40,002 nucleotides of DNA from an uncultured Rhodospirillales bacterium (GCA_903845065.1 CAIMWH010000063.1:1-40002); one strand, 5' to 3'. Positions 29,052-38,439 are shown, counted from the first letter of the stretch. Notes: a model not told the origin generated them from the letters alone. Translations and numbers: made by a program.

Positions 29052-30488
29052 CTACATCGGATAGCCGAAGGCATCCATCATGGGGCAACAAATCCGCAGG
29101 AACGTCTCCTTGTCCTGCAGCGACCAATTCACGTCATCGAGCGTCTGCCGCTGGCTCCAATCATGCGTGGAGCTTTTCTCCACCCGGGTGCTGGCGAAAT
29201 ACCGCCCCAGCGCATCCGCCTTGTCCATCCGGCCAAGGAACTGCGCCAGTTTGCGCCCGGTGATCAGGGGCGCATTGGCCATCTCGTACTGATCGATCTC
29301 CATCATCCGCCGGCAGATCGGCCGCGCCCGCAAAATACCGGACATCGCATCCGCCCAAGCCTGGCACGCCTCTTCGAAGGCGCTCGAGAATTTGATTCTG
29401 AACGACGTCACCACCTCGATCCCGGTCCGCCGCATCACCACCAAATGGGCGTCGGGAAAGATCTCCTCCAACAAAGGCCCACCGAAAATCGCCTCGCCGG
29501 TCGGGGTCTTGTCGACAAACCCGGCCCCGTCATAGGAGGTCCAGTAGAAATCCCGCGCATACTGATGCAACAGCGCCTCGATGCCGCTGGAGCCCATCCG
29601 CTTGATCATGATGTCTTCGGGATTTTGCTTGAACAACTCAACGTAGACCCGAAGCTGGTAGATCATCCGCTGAAACGCTGGAATCACATGGCTTTCGCCG
29701 AATCCCGGTAGTTCCAGCACATCCGTCAACGCCGAGAACATCGCCGACGTCCCCGATCGCGCGGCGCCAAGCACGAAAATCTTCAGCTTGTCCCACTGCG
29801 GCGGCGCCCGCCGCACCATCATCCCGATCTCGTCGGAACCGTCATCGCCATTGCCGTCGCGCCGCAGAAAAGTCGCCGCAATGATCGGCCCGCCCGAGGG
29901 ACGCTCCGCCTCCGCAGGCTCGGCCACGGCGGGCACCTCGGCAGCAATCTCCGGCTCCATTGCCGCATCCACGGCCTCGCCGGTCAGCCGTTGAAACTCA
30001 CGCTCCGCCTGCTCGGCGCTGGCAACCGGATCATGACGCGGACCCGCCACCGCCGGCGCGGGGTTCGGTCGCGCACCACCCCCGCTCGGCAGCGCCCGCA
30101 ACTCAAGCTCCGCCTCTGCAGCGCGGGACGCACGATCAGTCACCGCATCGTCTGCGTCCACCACGGCCACCGGCATCGACGGTGACACACCCGCCGGCGC
30201 CCGTTCAAGCCGCAACACCTCGCCACTCGGGGAGGTCGCAAACACTTCAATTTCATCGAGATCAGCCGCATCAACCGGAATATCGTAGGTAATCGAAAAC
30301 CCATGATCGCCGGCGCCAACTCCAAGTTCCGCCAAGTCATTGCGAAACTCAGACGCAATTCCCGCGCCGATCACGAGATCATCCAGCGATACTTGAACAC
30401 GAAAGTGGGCGCTCGCTGCATCCGGACTAAACGCCCAGCCACGCACTTCAGTCGGCCCGATATAGTCAAGAGCGCCTAAAATACTCAA
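29052..30488 (-). CDS. Sulfotransferase with N-terminal beta-rich RGWA-type domain
   Basis: KIFVLGAARSGTSAMFSAL (PAPS-binding loop), FVDKTPTGEAIF, FPDAHLVVMRRTGIEVVTSFRIKF; TTG start at 30488 preceded by GGAGG. Tracked ORF extends to an ATG at 30629. Confidence 0.8.
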   Translation of the reverse strand: MSILGALDYIGPTEVRGWAFSPDAASAHFRVQVSLDDLVIGAGIASEFRNDLAELGVGAGDHGFSITYDIPVDAADLDEIEVFATSPSGEVLRLERAPAGVSPSMPVAVVDADDAVTDRASRAAEAELELRALPSGGGARPNPAPAVAGPRHDPVASAEQAEREFQRLTGEAVDAAMEPEIAAEVPAVAEPAEAERPSGGPIIAATFLRRDGNGDDGSDEIGMMVRRAPPQWDKLKIFVLGAARSGTSAMFSALTDVLELPGFGESHVIPAFQRMIYQLRVYVELFKQNPEDIMIKRMGSSGIEALLHQYARDFYWTSYDGAGFVDKTPTGEAIFGGPLLEEIFPDAHLVVMRRTGIEVVTSFRIKFSSAFEEACQAWADAMSGILRARPICRRMMEIDQYEMANAPLITGRKLAQFLGRMDKADALGRYFASTRVEKSSTHDWSQRQTLDDVNWSLQDKETFLRICCPMMDAFGYPM

Positions 30489-30802
30489 CCCAGTCCTCCG
30501 AGGAGATCGGCGTGTCGATAAATTCGGTCCGGCGTCAAAATCACTCCCGGTGGACAACGTAGCATATTTTGTTCCCCCCTCAACCCGGGTAACGAGAATG
30601 AGACATTCGTCATCGACATGCGACGGCAATAGACGCCGCCCGCGACTCCCACGCCGCCAGCCAACGCCCTCGGCGGTCGTCAGTACTCCTAAAGCCCGGC
30701 CCTTAACGCACGGTTAGCGATATGCAGACTACCGCAGAACCATCATGTGACAAAACGGAAGCTGTTCAATTCCGTGTCAGGCCACCAAGCCGGGCACTGG
30801 CG

Positions 30803-32437
30803 TCAGCCCCGACCCGGCCGCGACGACCGCCGCGAGCGCCCACCCTTGCCCTTTTTCGGCGCCTGGGCTGCAGCTTTTGGCGACACCGCCGCCGGCTCTT
30901 CCACAAAATCGACCTCCGCGACGCTCGCCTCATCCGCGTCGATGAGATCCGCCACGGCCTCCAGCACCTCAACCGTCGCCTCGACGGCCTCCACCAACTC
31001 AACCGGCACTGTCACCGGCGCATAACGGGCAGGCTCCACCCGCGGCGCCAATTGCGCCAGGAAGGTCTCGGGATCAAGGTCCCCAACGTCCGCAATTTCG
31101 TTGACGGCCACGTCCGTGCCCGCCGCCATCACGAACGGCGCGGGTTCCTCGCGCCGCGCAACCTCGGCCACCACCGCCGCCGGCTCGGCATAAACCGCCA
31201 GGTAACCGTCGACCATCGCCTCGCGAGACGGCGCCAACCGAACGCCCTCATGCAGCCGGTCCCACAGCCCTTCCTCGGTGCAGGCCCGCCGAATGGTATC
31301 GGCCAACGCCCGCGGATCGCCTACCGCGAACAACAACCCGTCCTCGTCGTGGCGAATACGCTCCTTCGGCCCACCCACGTCGGACGCGATCACCGGGCGC
31401 CCGAACATCCACGCCTCGGAAATCACCAGGCCGAAAATCTCCCACCAGGTCGACGGCACCAGGCACCAGTCGATCCGCGCCATCCGCTGCGGCAGTTCGT
31501 CCACGTGGTACGAACCATTGAAGAACACCATCCGCTCGGTGAACGGCAGTTTCTTCTCCTCGGCGAGGAACGCCTCCACCTCGGCCCGCCGCTCCTCGCT
31601 GGCATATCGCAGATTGTCGCCGTTGATCTCGACGATGAAATCGGTGAACCCCTCGGCCCGAAGCTGCTCGACCGCGCGCAGGATTACCCAAACGCCCTTG
31701 TTGTCGACCATCTGGCCAAAGAAGCCGAAGCGATTGCGCTTGGTCCGCTTGTCCTGCAGCCCCTTGCCGCCCGAATAGTCACGCTGGCCATTGGTGACAT
31801 AGCGGATCTTCTCGCGATCGATCCCCCATGTCACGAAGTGCTCGATCATGAAATGCGTCGGGCAGGTGAAAACATCCACCACGCCCAGATGCCGCTTCAT
31901 CCACAATTCGCGCATGAAGAAGAAGTCCGGCCCAAGCTCCGGGAAGCACTGGTGACACCGTACATTCGAAGCGCGCGTGCACAAAGAGTTGTCCGACTTG
32001 CGCAGCATCTGCCCATTGGCATTGCAGATCGTCAGGAACTCATGAAACGTGAAGACAATCTTCGCATGCGGCAAAACCTGGCGCGTCACCGTCAGCAGGT
32101 TCATCCCGAACAGCAGGAAGTGGTGGAAATGCACCACATCCGGTTTCACCGTCGCGAGGAACTCCGCGAAGCTCTCGATCAGCAGCGGATTGGCCGCCTT
32201 GTGCCACAGATAGTCATAGTCCCGGCTCAGGAACACATACTCGTTCGGCCGGTTATCGAACCCCGTGATGCGCGCGCCGGACTTGTAGAGCGCGGCAAAC
32301 CGCGGCTCGATCGCCGCCAGCAGCACCGCCTCATTGCCCTCGCTGGCCTGCAAACCCTCGAACAGCTCGTAGCAGATCTGCTGGGCGCCGCCACGCACGA
32401 GTTCCGGATGGAACAGGCTGAGCAGAAGAACCTTCAT
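30803..32437 (-). CDS. GT4-family glycosyltransferase (group 1) with long C-terminal low-complexity tail
   Basis: MKVLLLSLFHPELVRGGAQQICYELFEGL...PDVVHFHHFLLFG...FGFFGQMVDNKGVWVILRAVEQL...LVPSTWWEIFGLVISEAWMFGRPVIASDVGG. Confidence 0.93.
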   Translation of the reverse strand: MKVLLLSLFHPELVRGGAQQICYELFEGLQASEGNEAVLLAAIEPRFAALYKSGARITGFDNRPNEYVFLSRDYDYLWHKAANPLLIESFAEFLATVKPDVVHFHHFLLFGMNLLTVTRQVLPHAKIVFTFHEFLTICNANGQMLRKSDNSLCTRASNVRCHQCFPELGPDFFFMRELWMKRHLGVVDVFTCPTHFMIEHFVTWGIDREKIRYVTNGQRDYSGGKGLQDKRTKRNRFGFFGQMVDNKGVWVILRAVEQLRAEGFTDFIVEINGDNLRYASEERRAEVEAFLAEEKKLPFTERMVFFNGSYHVDELPQRMARIDWCLVPSTWWEIFGLVISEAWMFGRPVIASDVGGPKERIRHDEDGLLFAVGDPRALADTIRRACTEEGLWDRLHEGVRLAPSREAMVDGYLAVYAEPAAVVAEVARREEPAPFVMAAGTDVAVNEIADVGDLDPETFLAQLAPRVEPARYAPVTVPVELVEAVEATVEVLEAVADLIDADEASVAEVDFVEEPAAVSPKAAAQAPKKGKGGRSRRSSRPGRG

Positions 32438-32440
32438 CGC

Positions 32441-34150
32441 TCAGAAATCCTCAAGATCAATGTCAGTCGCCGCCGAAGGGGCAGCAAAATGGCGATTGGT
32501 CGGGTTCGGTCCCAGCAGGTCAGGGCTGACGAAATCACCCCAGCGCCGCGAGAACAGCCAGCGGTTCACCGCCGAACCCCCCTCATGCGGCGGTAGGCGC
32601 GTCGACCCGCGGCCTTCAAGATGCCACAGCCGCACATCGCGCAGCCAGGCCGGCACCCCGTTCTCCAGGCTCTTGAGGCACAAATCGGCGTCCTCGTAGT
32701 GCCCGAACACGAAATCCTCGGTGAAGCCGCCCAGCCGCTCGTACCAGCCGCGCTCGGAGGAGATGAACGCCCCCGTCACCGCCGGCACCGGCCGCGATTG
32801 CACGAACGCGGTGCCCTCCGGCGGCGCGCCCTTACCGTAGTGCTCCACCCGCAACAGCCGCCGGCGATGAAACTTGCCGTCCAATGTCGAGATCGCATCA
32901 TCGGCCTCGAAGAACATGCCGCCATGCATCAGCGAACCATCGTCATAGTAAAGCGGCGCGCCGAACAGCTTCGCGCCCGGACCGCCAGCGTCGATAATCG
33001 CGGTATGCTTCGCCGCCCACGCCGGATCGCGCGGGAATACATCGGGGTTGACGTTCATCACCCGATCGCTGCGCATCACGGATGCCGCGATATTGTTTGC
33101 CGCCCCGAATCCGGCATTGCCCGGCAGAACCATGATGGTCTGGCTCACGCCATACACCGAGCTGCCGATCTTGGCCTCGCGCAGCAACGTCTCGCCCAGC
33201 TCAGGACTATTGGACACGTAGATGAACTCGTAGTCCTCGATCCCCGGCAGCCCGGAATACAACGCGTTCTGCACATGCAGATACTCGGGCTTGCCATACA
33301 GCGCGACAATGATCGAACCCCGATAGCTCCGCCCGCGCGGCCCGAACCGCTCCACAAACGGGTTGGCCACAATCCGCCGCGTGATCGCGCGATTGAACGC
33401 GATGATCTGCTCGCCCACCCCGCCATCGAGGCAGGCAATCCGCGCGGTGCCGGGATTGCCGTGAAAATCCGCCTCCGCCAACCGCGTCAGCATCACATTG
33501 CGCAGCCCGATCTCGTCCATCGGGATGCACTTCGCCTGCGCCTGCAGTTGCGCGCCATTCTCCAACCACGCCTGGACGACACAAACCCCTGAATTGACCA
33601 GCGTTTCGTCGGAGTGGAGAAATCCTATAAACCCAAACCGATGGACAATCGGCTTGCCCAGCGCGTTTTCCACGTCCCCGCGGCGCAGCCGGATCAGCAC
33701 CGAGTCATCCATCGACACGCGCCAGCTGGCGTTGCCGATGCGCAGCAGCTTCAGCGGCGCCGCGCTGTCATCCACCCATCCGACAATGAACACCCCGCCG
33801 GTGGGCGTCGCGATGATCGCCTCGACGATGAACGGGATTTCCGAAGTCGGGCCCACCTCGGTTGCCGCGGTGGCCATCGGCCGCAGAATACGGTTGCGCG
33901 GCTCGGCCGGCGTGCCCGGCAGTGCCCGTCCCTCGGTAAAGCCATGGCGCGAGTAGTGCTGATAGCCCGACTCGAATTCGCCGCGGCGGATCGAATCCGC
34001 CACGTCCGGGTTCAACCGCAGATAGCCCCGCTCGTCGAAACTGGCCTCGTCAAGCAGCCGCTCAGCGTCCTGGCTCTGCCCCGCGGCACCAGCGCCAGGC
34101 GGTGCGGCCGACGCCATTTCCGCCAAAATCTGCGCGACTTCGTCGCTCAT
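32441..34150 (-). CDS. GT2-family glycosyltransferase with N-terminal YL.NPDV..I module
   Basis: SIIVALYGKPEYLHVQNALYSGL...VLPGNAGFGAANNIAASVMRSDRVMNVNPDVFPRDPAW...AVTGAFISSERGWYERLGGFTEDFVFGHYEDADLCLKSLENG. Alternative start 34156. Confidence 0.9.
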   Translation of the reverse strand: MSDEVAQILAEMASAAPPGAGAAGQSQDAERLLDEASFDERGYLRLNPDVADSIRRGEFESGYQHYSRHGFTEGRALPGTPAEPRNRILRPMATAATEVGPTSEIPFIVEAIIATPTGGVFIVGWVDDSAAPLKLLRIGNASWRVSMDDSVLIRLRRGDVENALGKPIVHRFGFIGFLHSDETLVNSGVCVVQAWLENGAQLQAQAKCIPMDEIGLRNVMLTRLAEADFHGNPGTARIACLDGGVGEQIIAFNRAITRRIVANPFVERFGPRGRSYRGSIIVALYGKPEYLHVQNALYSGLPGIEDYEFIYVSNSPELGETLLREAKIGSSVYGVSQTIMVLPGNAGFGAANNIAASVMRSDRVMNVNPDVFPRDPAWAAKHTAIIDAGGPGAKLFGAPLYYDDGSLMHGGMFFEADDAISTLDGKFHRRRLLRVEHYGKGAPPEGTAFVQSRPVPAVTGAFISSERGWYERLGGFTEDFVFGHYEDADLCLKSLENGVPAWLRDVRLWHLEGRGSTRLPPHEGGSAVNRWLFSRRWGDFVSPDLLGPNPTNRHFAAPSAATDIDLEDF

Positions 34151-34256
34151 GCGCAACCCTCTCTCATCGCGAAGGGCGATGACAGCCCATAACAGGCCGT
34201 CACCCTACCCCCGCCGGCACCCTTGCCGCCCGCCCCCAAAAGAAACGCCCGAGGGA

Positions 34257-34712
34257 TCAGATGGTCTCCCGGTCCTCGAACAGGTTGAACCCGGCGTATG
34301 GCAGCCGGCCCTCACGGAACCCGGCGACCTCATAATGCTCCTGCGGCGATACGTACACCTTCTTGTTGATCGCATCATGCACGTCGGGATGGGCCTCAAG
34401 GTACCAAACCGGGTCAACCACGATATTGCGCGGCATCCGGTGCTCGAAATAGCCGAATCGCGCATAGTGATGGCCCGCGCTGCTCACCGCGCCCGACCGT
34501 ATGGCTTCCTTGATGTCCGGGTACGTCATCAGGTACCACTCCTCATCGACCGGAACATCGACCAGGCGGCGAGCCATCAGTTCGAAAAACAACCACTGAT
34601 CAACAGCGATGTAGCCCGTGCGGGTCGACGGCACCACCATCTTGCGGCCAAGCAGCGAGCCGTAGATCGGCAACTGCAGGTCCTGCTCCGCGATATTCTT
34701 AACTCCAGACAT
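34257..34712 (-). CDS. Small protein with two tandem 39-aa YL..(H/Y)PD(V/I)..AI modules
   Basis: 151 aa; DEEWYLMTYPDIKEAIRSGAVSSAGHHYARFGYFEHRMP and DPVWYLEAHPDVHDAINKKVYVSPQEHYEVAGFREGRLP. Confidence 0.82.
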   Translation of the reverse strand: MSGVKNIAEQDLQLPIYGSLLGRKMVVPSTRTGYIAVDQWLFFELMARRLVDVPVDEEWYLMTYPDIKEAIRSGAVSSAGHHYARFGYFEHRMPRNIVVDPVWYLEAHPDVHDAINKKVYVSPQEHYEVAGFREGRLPYAGFNLFEDRETI

Positions 34713-34954
34713 CGATTTTCACCATCTCTCGCCGTTGATCGTGCAGATAGACTTCGGAAAGGAATAACCCAACAGTACACACGAACGTGTAAAAATTTGG
34801 CTATAAACTCCCCCAGAACTTCCACCCCTCTTAGCACAGCGATGGAGCAACGCCAGCGCCGAAATGCCGCCCGTGCGCCGTCATCGCGCATCCATTTGCC
34901 GTCCGGCCGCAGCCATGGTGAATTCCCCCGCCACGGCATCCGAGGAGCCCGCCC

Positions 34955-35416
34955 ATGTCCAGACCAACCCGCTGGTTCGAGGATGTCACTGCCGGTGACA
35001 TAGCCGAGTTCGGTGAACATCTGATGACCGAGGCCGATGTCATCGCCTTCGCCACCGCCTACGATCCGCAGCCCTTCCACATCGATGCCGACGCCGCCCA
35101 GGACAGCATCTTCGGCGGCCTCATCGCCAGCGGCTGGCACACCGGTTCGGTGGTCATGCGCATGATGGTGGATCACTACCTCACCCCCGAAAGCAGCCTC
35201 GGCTCCCCCGGCGTCGATGAAATCCGCTGGATCGTCCCCGTCCGTCCCGGCGACCGCCTGCGCGTGCGCATCACCGTGCTCAGCACCGTGCCCTCCCGCA
35301 GCAAGCCCGATCGCGGCATCGTCCACTCCCTCACCGAAGTCCTCAACCAGAAGGACCAGGTCGTGATGACCCTCAAGGGCATGGGCATGATCCGCCGCCG
35401 CCCGATGGCGGCCTGA
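34955..35416 (+). CDS. MaoC family dehydratase
   Basis: RWFEDVTAGDIAEFGEHLMTEADVIAFATAYDPQPFHIDADAAQDSIFGGLIASGWHTGSVVMRMMVDHYL, hot-dog MaoC signature. Confidence 0.93.
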   Translation: MSRPTRWFEDVTAGDIAEFGEHLMTEADVIAFATAYDPQPFHIDADAAQDSIFGGLIASGWHTGSVVMRMMVDHYLTPESSLGSPGVDEIRWIVPVRPGDRLRVRITVLSTVPSRSKPDRGIVHSLTEVLNQKDQVVMTLKGMGMIRRRPMAA

Positions 35417-35419
35417 ACC

Positions 35420-36733
35420 ATGCGCGCATACATGCAGCGTCTGCTCGCCGAAGGCCGCGTCCGCGTCATTGACCGCGAGGTCTCCGGCCAGCACGAACTC
35501 GCCGCCGTCACCGCCCGCGCCCAGAAGGAAGGTGACGCCCCCCTCCTGTTCAACCGCGTCGCCGGCTCCACCCATCCGGTGATGACCAACGTCTTCGGCA
35601 GCCGTCCCCGCCTGCTCGAAATGATCGGCGGCACCCCCGGCACCAGCTTCTGCCGCCGCTGGGTGGAACTCATGGCCACCCCCGTCATCGCCCCCATCGA
35701 TGTCGACGAGCCCGCCGGCCTGGTCGATCTCAAACTCACCGACCTCCCCCAGCTTACCTACTTCGAGCGGGATGGCGGCCCCTACCTCACCGCCGGCGTG
35801 TTTCTCGCCAACGAGCCCGATACCGGCGTGCCCAACCTCTCCTTCCACCGCGCCCAGATCATCTCGGACACCGAACTGCGCATCCGCCTCGGCGCCTCCC
35901 ACCATCTCACCCAATACCAGACCAAGGCCGAATCCCGCGGCGAGGCCCTCCCCGCCGCCATCCTGCTCGGCCCGCCGCCCTCCCTCGTGCTCGCCGCCGC
36001 CGCCCCCATCGCCTACGACGAAAGCGAAATGGAGGTCGCCGGCCGCATCCAGGGCACGCCGCTGCGCATGCGCCGCTGCCGCACCATCCCGCTCTCCGTC
36101 CCCGCCGACACCGAGATCGTGATCGAGGGCCGCATCCTCCCCGATATCCGCCGCCCCGAGGGCCCATTCGGCGAGTTCATGGGCTTCTACGTGCCGGTCG
36201 GGGACAACCATGTCTTCGAAATCACCGCCATCGTCGGCCGCGCGGACGCCTGGTTCCACGGCCTGATCTGCGGCTCCCCCGAGGACATGCGCCTGCTCGA
36301 ACTCTCCGTCGCCACCCGCGTCTATCAGGCCCTCAAGGCCGCGAGCCTGCGCGGCATCATCGATGTCGCCTGCGCGCCGATGGTGATGAGCACCGTGGTG
36401 CAGATCGAGCAGATGTACGAAGGCCACGCCCGCCAGGCGATGCTCACCGCCATGGGCGCCAACCATGACTGGAGCAAGACCGTCTTCGTGGTCGATGATG
36501 ACGTCGACATCAACGATTTCAACGATGTCTGGTGGGCCTACCTCACCCGCGGCCGCGCCGACACCCGCGCCCTCATCGTGCCCGACACCCCCGGTTTCTA
36601 CCGGGACCCCAAAAAGGACTACTTCGGCCGCCTCGGCATTGACGCCACCGTGCCCTTCGGCCGCCGCGAGGAATTCCTGCGCAAACGCATCCCCGGCATC
36701 GCCGACATCAACCTGCGGGACTATTTCGCCTGA
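35420..36733 (+). CDS. UbiD family decarboxylase
   Basis: MRAYMQRLLAEGRVRVIDREVSGQHELAAVTARAQKEGDAPLLFNRV; NLSFHRAQII; EGPFGEFMGFY; VFVVDDDVDINDFNDVWWAYLTR. Confidence 0.94.
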   Translation: MRAYMQRLLAEGRVRVIDREVSGQHELAAVTARAQKEGDAPLLFNRVAGSTHPVMTNVFGSRPRLLEMIGGTPGTSFCRRWVELMATPVIAPIDVDEPAGLVDLKLTDLPQLTYFERDGGPYLTAGVFLANEPDTGVPNLSFHRAQIISDTELRIRLGASHHLTQYQTKAESRGEALPAAILLGPPPSLVLAAAAPIAYDESEMEVAGRIQGTPLRMRRCRTIPLSVPADTEIVIEGRILPDIRRPEGPFGEFMGFYVPVGDNHVFEITAIVGRADAWFHGLICGSPEDMRLLELSVATRVYQALKAASLRGIIDVACAPMVMSTVVQIEQMYEGHARQAMLTAMGANHDWSKTVFVVDDDVDINDFNDVWWAYLTRGRADTRALIVPDTPGFYRDPKKDYFGRLGIDATVPFGRREEFLRKRIPGIADINLRDYFA

Positions 36734-36765
36734 GCGCCGCCCAGTTCCAGTCCCTCCTGGTCAAC

Positions 36766-37611
36766 ATGCTCGAACAGGGAGTCCTGTTCGGGTTCCTCGG
36801 CCTCGGCGTGCTGCTCACCTTCCGCTTCTTCCGCTTCCCGGACCTCACCGCCGAGGGCAGCTACCCCCTCGGCGGCGCGGTGGCGGCCACGTTCCTGGTC
36901 GCTGATGTTCACCCGGCGCTCGCCACCCTCGCCGGTGCCGCCGCCGGCGCCCTGGCCGGCATCATCACCGCCCTCGTCCACACCAAGCTGCGCGTCAACA
37001 ACATCGTCGCCGGCATCATCGTGATGACCGCGCTCTACACCGTGAACCTGCGGGTGATGGGCCGCGCCAACATCTCCCTGCTCCGCGCCCACACCTTGTT
37101 CGACCGCGCCGAACCCTTCTTCCCCCACTGGCCCACCGCCTGGGTGGTCATCACCGTCACCACCATCCTCCTCGCCGCCATCGCCCTCCTGCTCGCCCTC
37201 TTCCTGCGCTCCAACCTCGGCTTGGCCGTGCGCGCCACCGGCGAGAATCCCGCGATGATCCAGGGTCTCGGCGTCGATATCGACCGCACCAAGATCATCG
37301 GCCTCGCCCTCTCCAACGCCCTCATCGCCCTCTCCGGCGCCCTCGTCGCCCAGGACCACGGCTTCGCCGACATCGGCATGGGCACCGGCATCCTGGTCAC
37401 CGGCGCCGCCGCGGTGATGATCGGCGAAGCCATCTATGGGGACGGCGGCATCGCCCGCTGGATCGCCGCCACCATCACCGGCGTGCTGCTCTACCGCCTC
37501 CTCGTCGCCCTCGCGCTGCGCGTCGGCTTCGAGCCGGTGGACCTCAAGCTCGTCACCGCGGCCCTCCTCCTCGCCGCCCTCGCCCTCCCCCGCCTGTGGA
37601 AACGCGCATGA
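36766..37611 (+). CDS. ABC transporter permease (LivH-fold / TrpY-like uncharacterised family)
   Basis: FGFLGLGVLLTFRFFRFPDLTAEGSYPLGGAVAATFL; LFLRSNLGLAVRATGENPAMIQGLGVDIDRTKIIGLALSNALIALSGALVAQ. In-frame upstream CTG/TTG-type starts possible from 36730. Confidence 0.9.
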   Translation: MLEQGVLFGFLGLGVLLTFRFFRFPDLTAEGSYPLGGAVAATFLVADVHPALATLAGAAAGALAGIITALVHTKLRVNNIVAGIIVMTALYTVNLRVMGRANISLLRAHTLFDRAEPFFPHWPTAWVVITVTTILLAAIALLLALFLRSNLGLAVRATGENPAMIQGLGVDIDRTKIIGLALSNALIALSGALVAQDHGFADIGMGTGILVTGAAAVMIGEAIYGDGGIARWIAATITGVLLYRLLVALALRVGFEPVDLKLVTAALLLAALALPRLWKRA

Positions 37612-38399
37612 GCGCCGCCCTCGAACTGCGTGACCTCGCCAAAGCCTTCGCCGAGGTCCGCGCGCTGGACGGCATCACCCTCGCCCTCGCCCCCGGCGAA
37701 TTCGTCACCGTCATCGGCTCCAACGGCGCCGGCAAATCCTCCCTCCTCAAAGCCATCACCGGCCACCTCACCCCCGATCGCGGAACCATCCTGCTCAACG
37801 GCGCCGATATCACCCGCGCGCCCATCCACCGCCGCGCCACCCGCATTAGCCGCATCGCGCAGGACCCGCAGGAGAGCAGTTGCGCCAGCATGACCATCGC
37901 CGAAAACCTCGCCATGGCCGCCCTGCGCGGCCATCCCCGTGGCCTCGGCCGTGCCGTCACCCCGCAACGCCGCACCCGCTTCCGCGACCTGCTGGCCGAA
38001 ACCGGCCTCGGCCTGCAGGACCGTCTCGATACCCGCATGGCCACCCTCTCCGGCGGCCAACGTCAGGCCGTCGCCCTGCTGATGGCCACCATCGCCAACC
38101 CCGGCGTCCTCCTGCTCGACGAACACCTCGCCGCCCTCGATCCCCGCGCCGCCGCCCTGGTGATGGCCCTCACCGCCGCCCGCGTCACCCAGGATCGCCT
38201 CACCACCCTGATGATCACCCACGACATGCAGGCCGCCATCACCTGGGGCTCCCGCCTGATCATGATGCACGCCGGCCGCATCGTGCTTGACGTGTCCGGC
38301 ACCGAAAAAGCCGCCCTCACCATTCCCGGCCTGGTCGAACGCTTCCACGCCGTCAGCGGCACCATCCTGGCCGACGATCGCGCCTTGTTGACGCCGTGA
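37608..38399 (+). CDS. ABC transporter ATP-binding protein
   Basis: Walker A GSNGAGKSSLLKAI; signature LSGGQRQAVALLMATI; Walker B LLLDEHLAALDPRAA; ATGA overlap with permease. Confidence 0.95.
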   Translation: MSAALELRDLAKAFAEVRALDGITLALAPGEFVTVIGSNGAGKSSLLKAITGHLTPDRGTILLNGADITRAPIHRRATRISRIAQDPQESSCASMTIAENLAMAALRGHPRGLGRAVTPQRRTRFRDLLAETGLGLQDRLDTRMATLSGGQRQAVALLMATIANPGVLLLDEHLAALDPRAAALVMALTAARVTQDRLTTLMITHDMQAAITWGSRLIMMHAGRIVLDVSGTEKAALTIPGLVERFHAVSGTILADDRALLTP

Positions 38400-38439
38400 A
38401 CCCCCATGAACACTATGCCGGCCTGATCCGGAGGGCGTT

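Noticed and set aside
30722-32596. 624-aa plus-strand ORF opposite GT4
   Set aside because: Shadow frame; GT4 motifs are clear on the minus strand.
34577-36466. 629-aa minus ORF spanning maoC/ubiD and the small module gene
   Set aside because: Crosses two well-supported genes and an AT-rich intergenic region; composition is that of a shadow frame.
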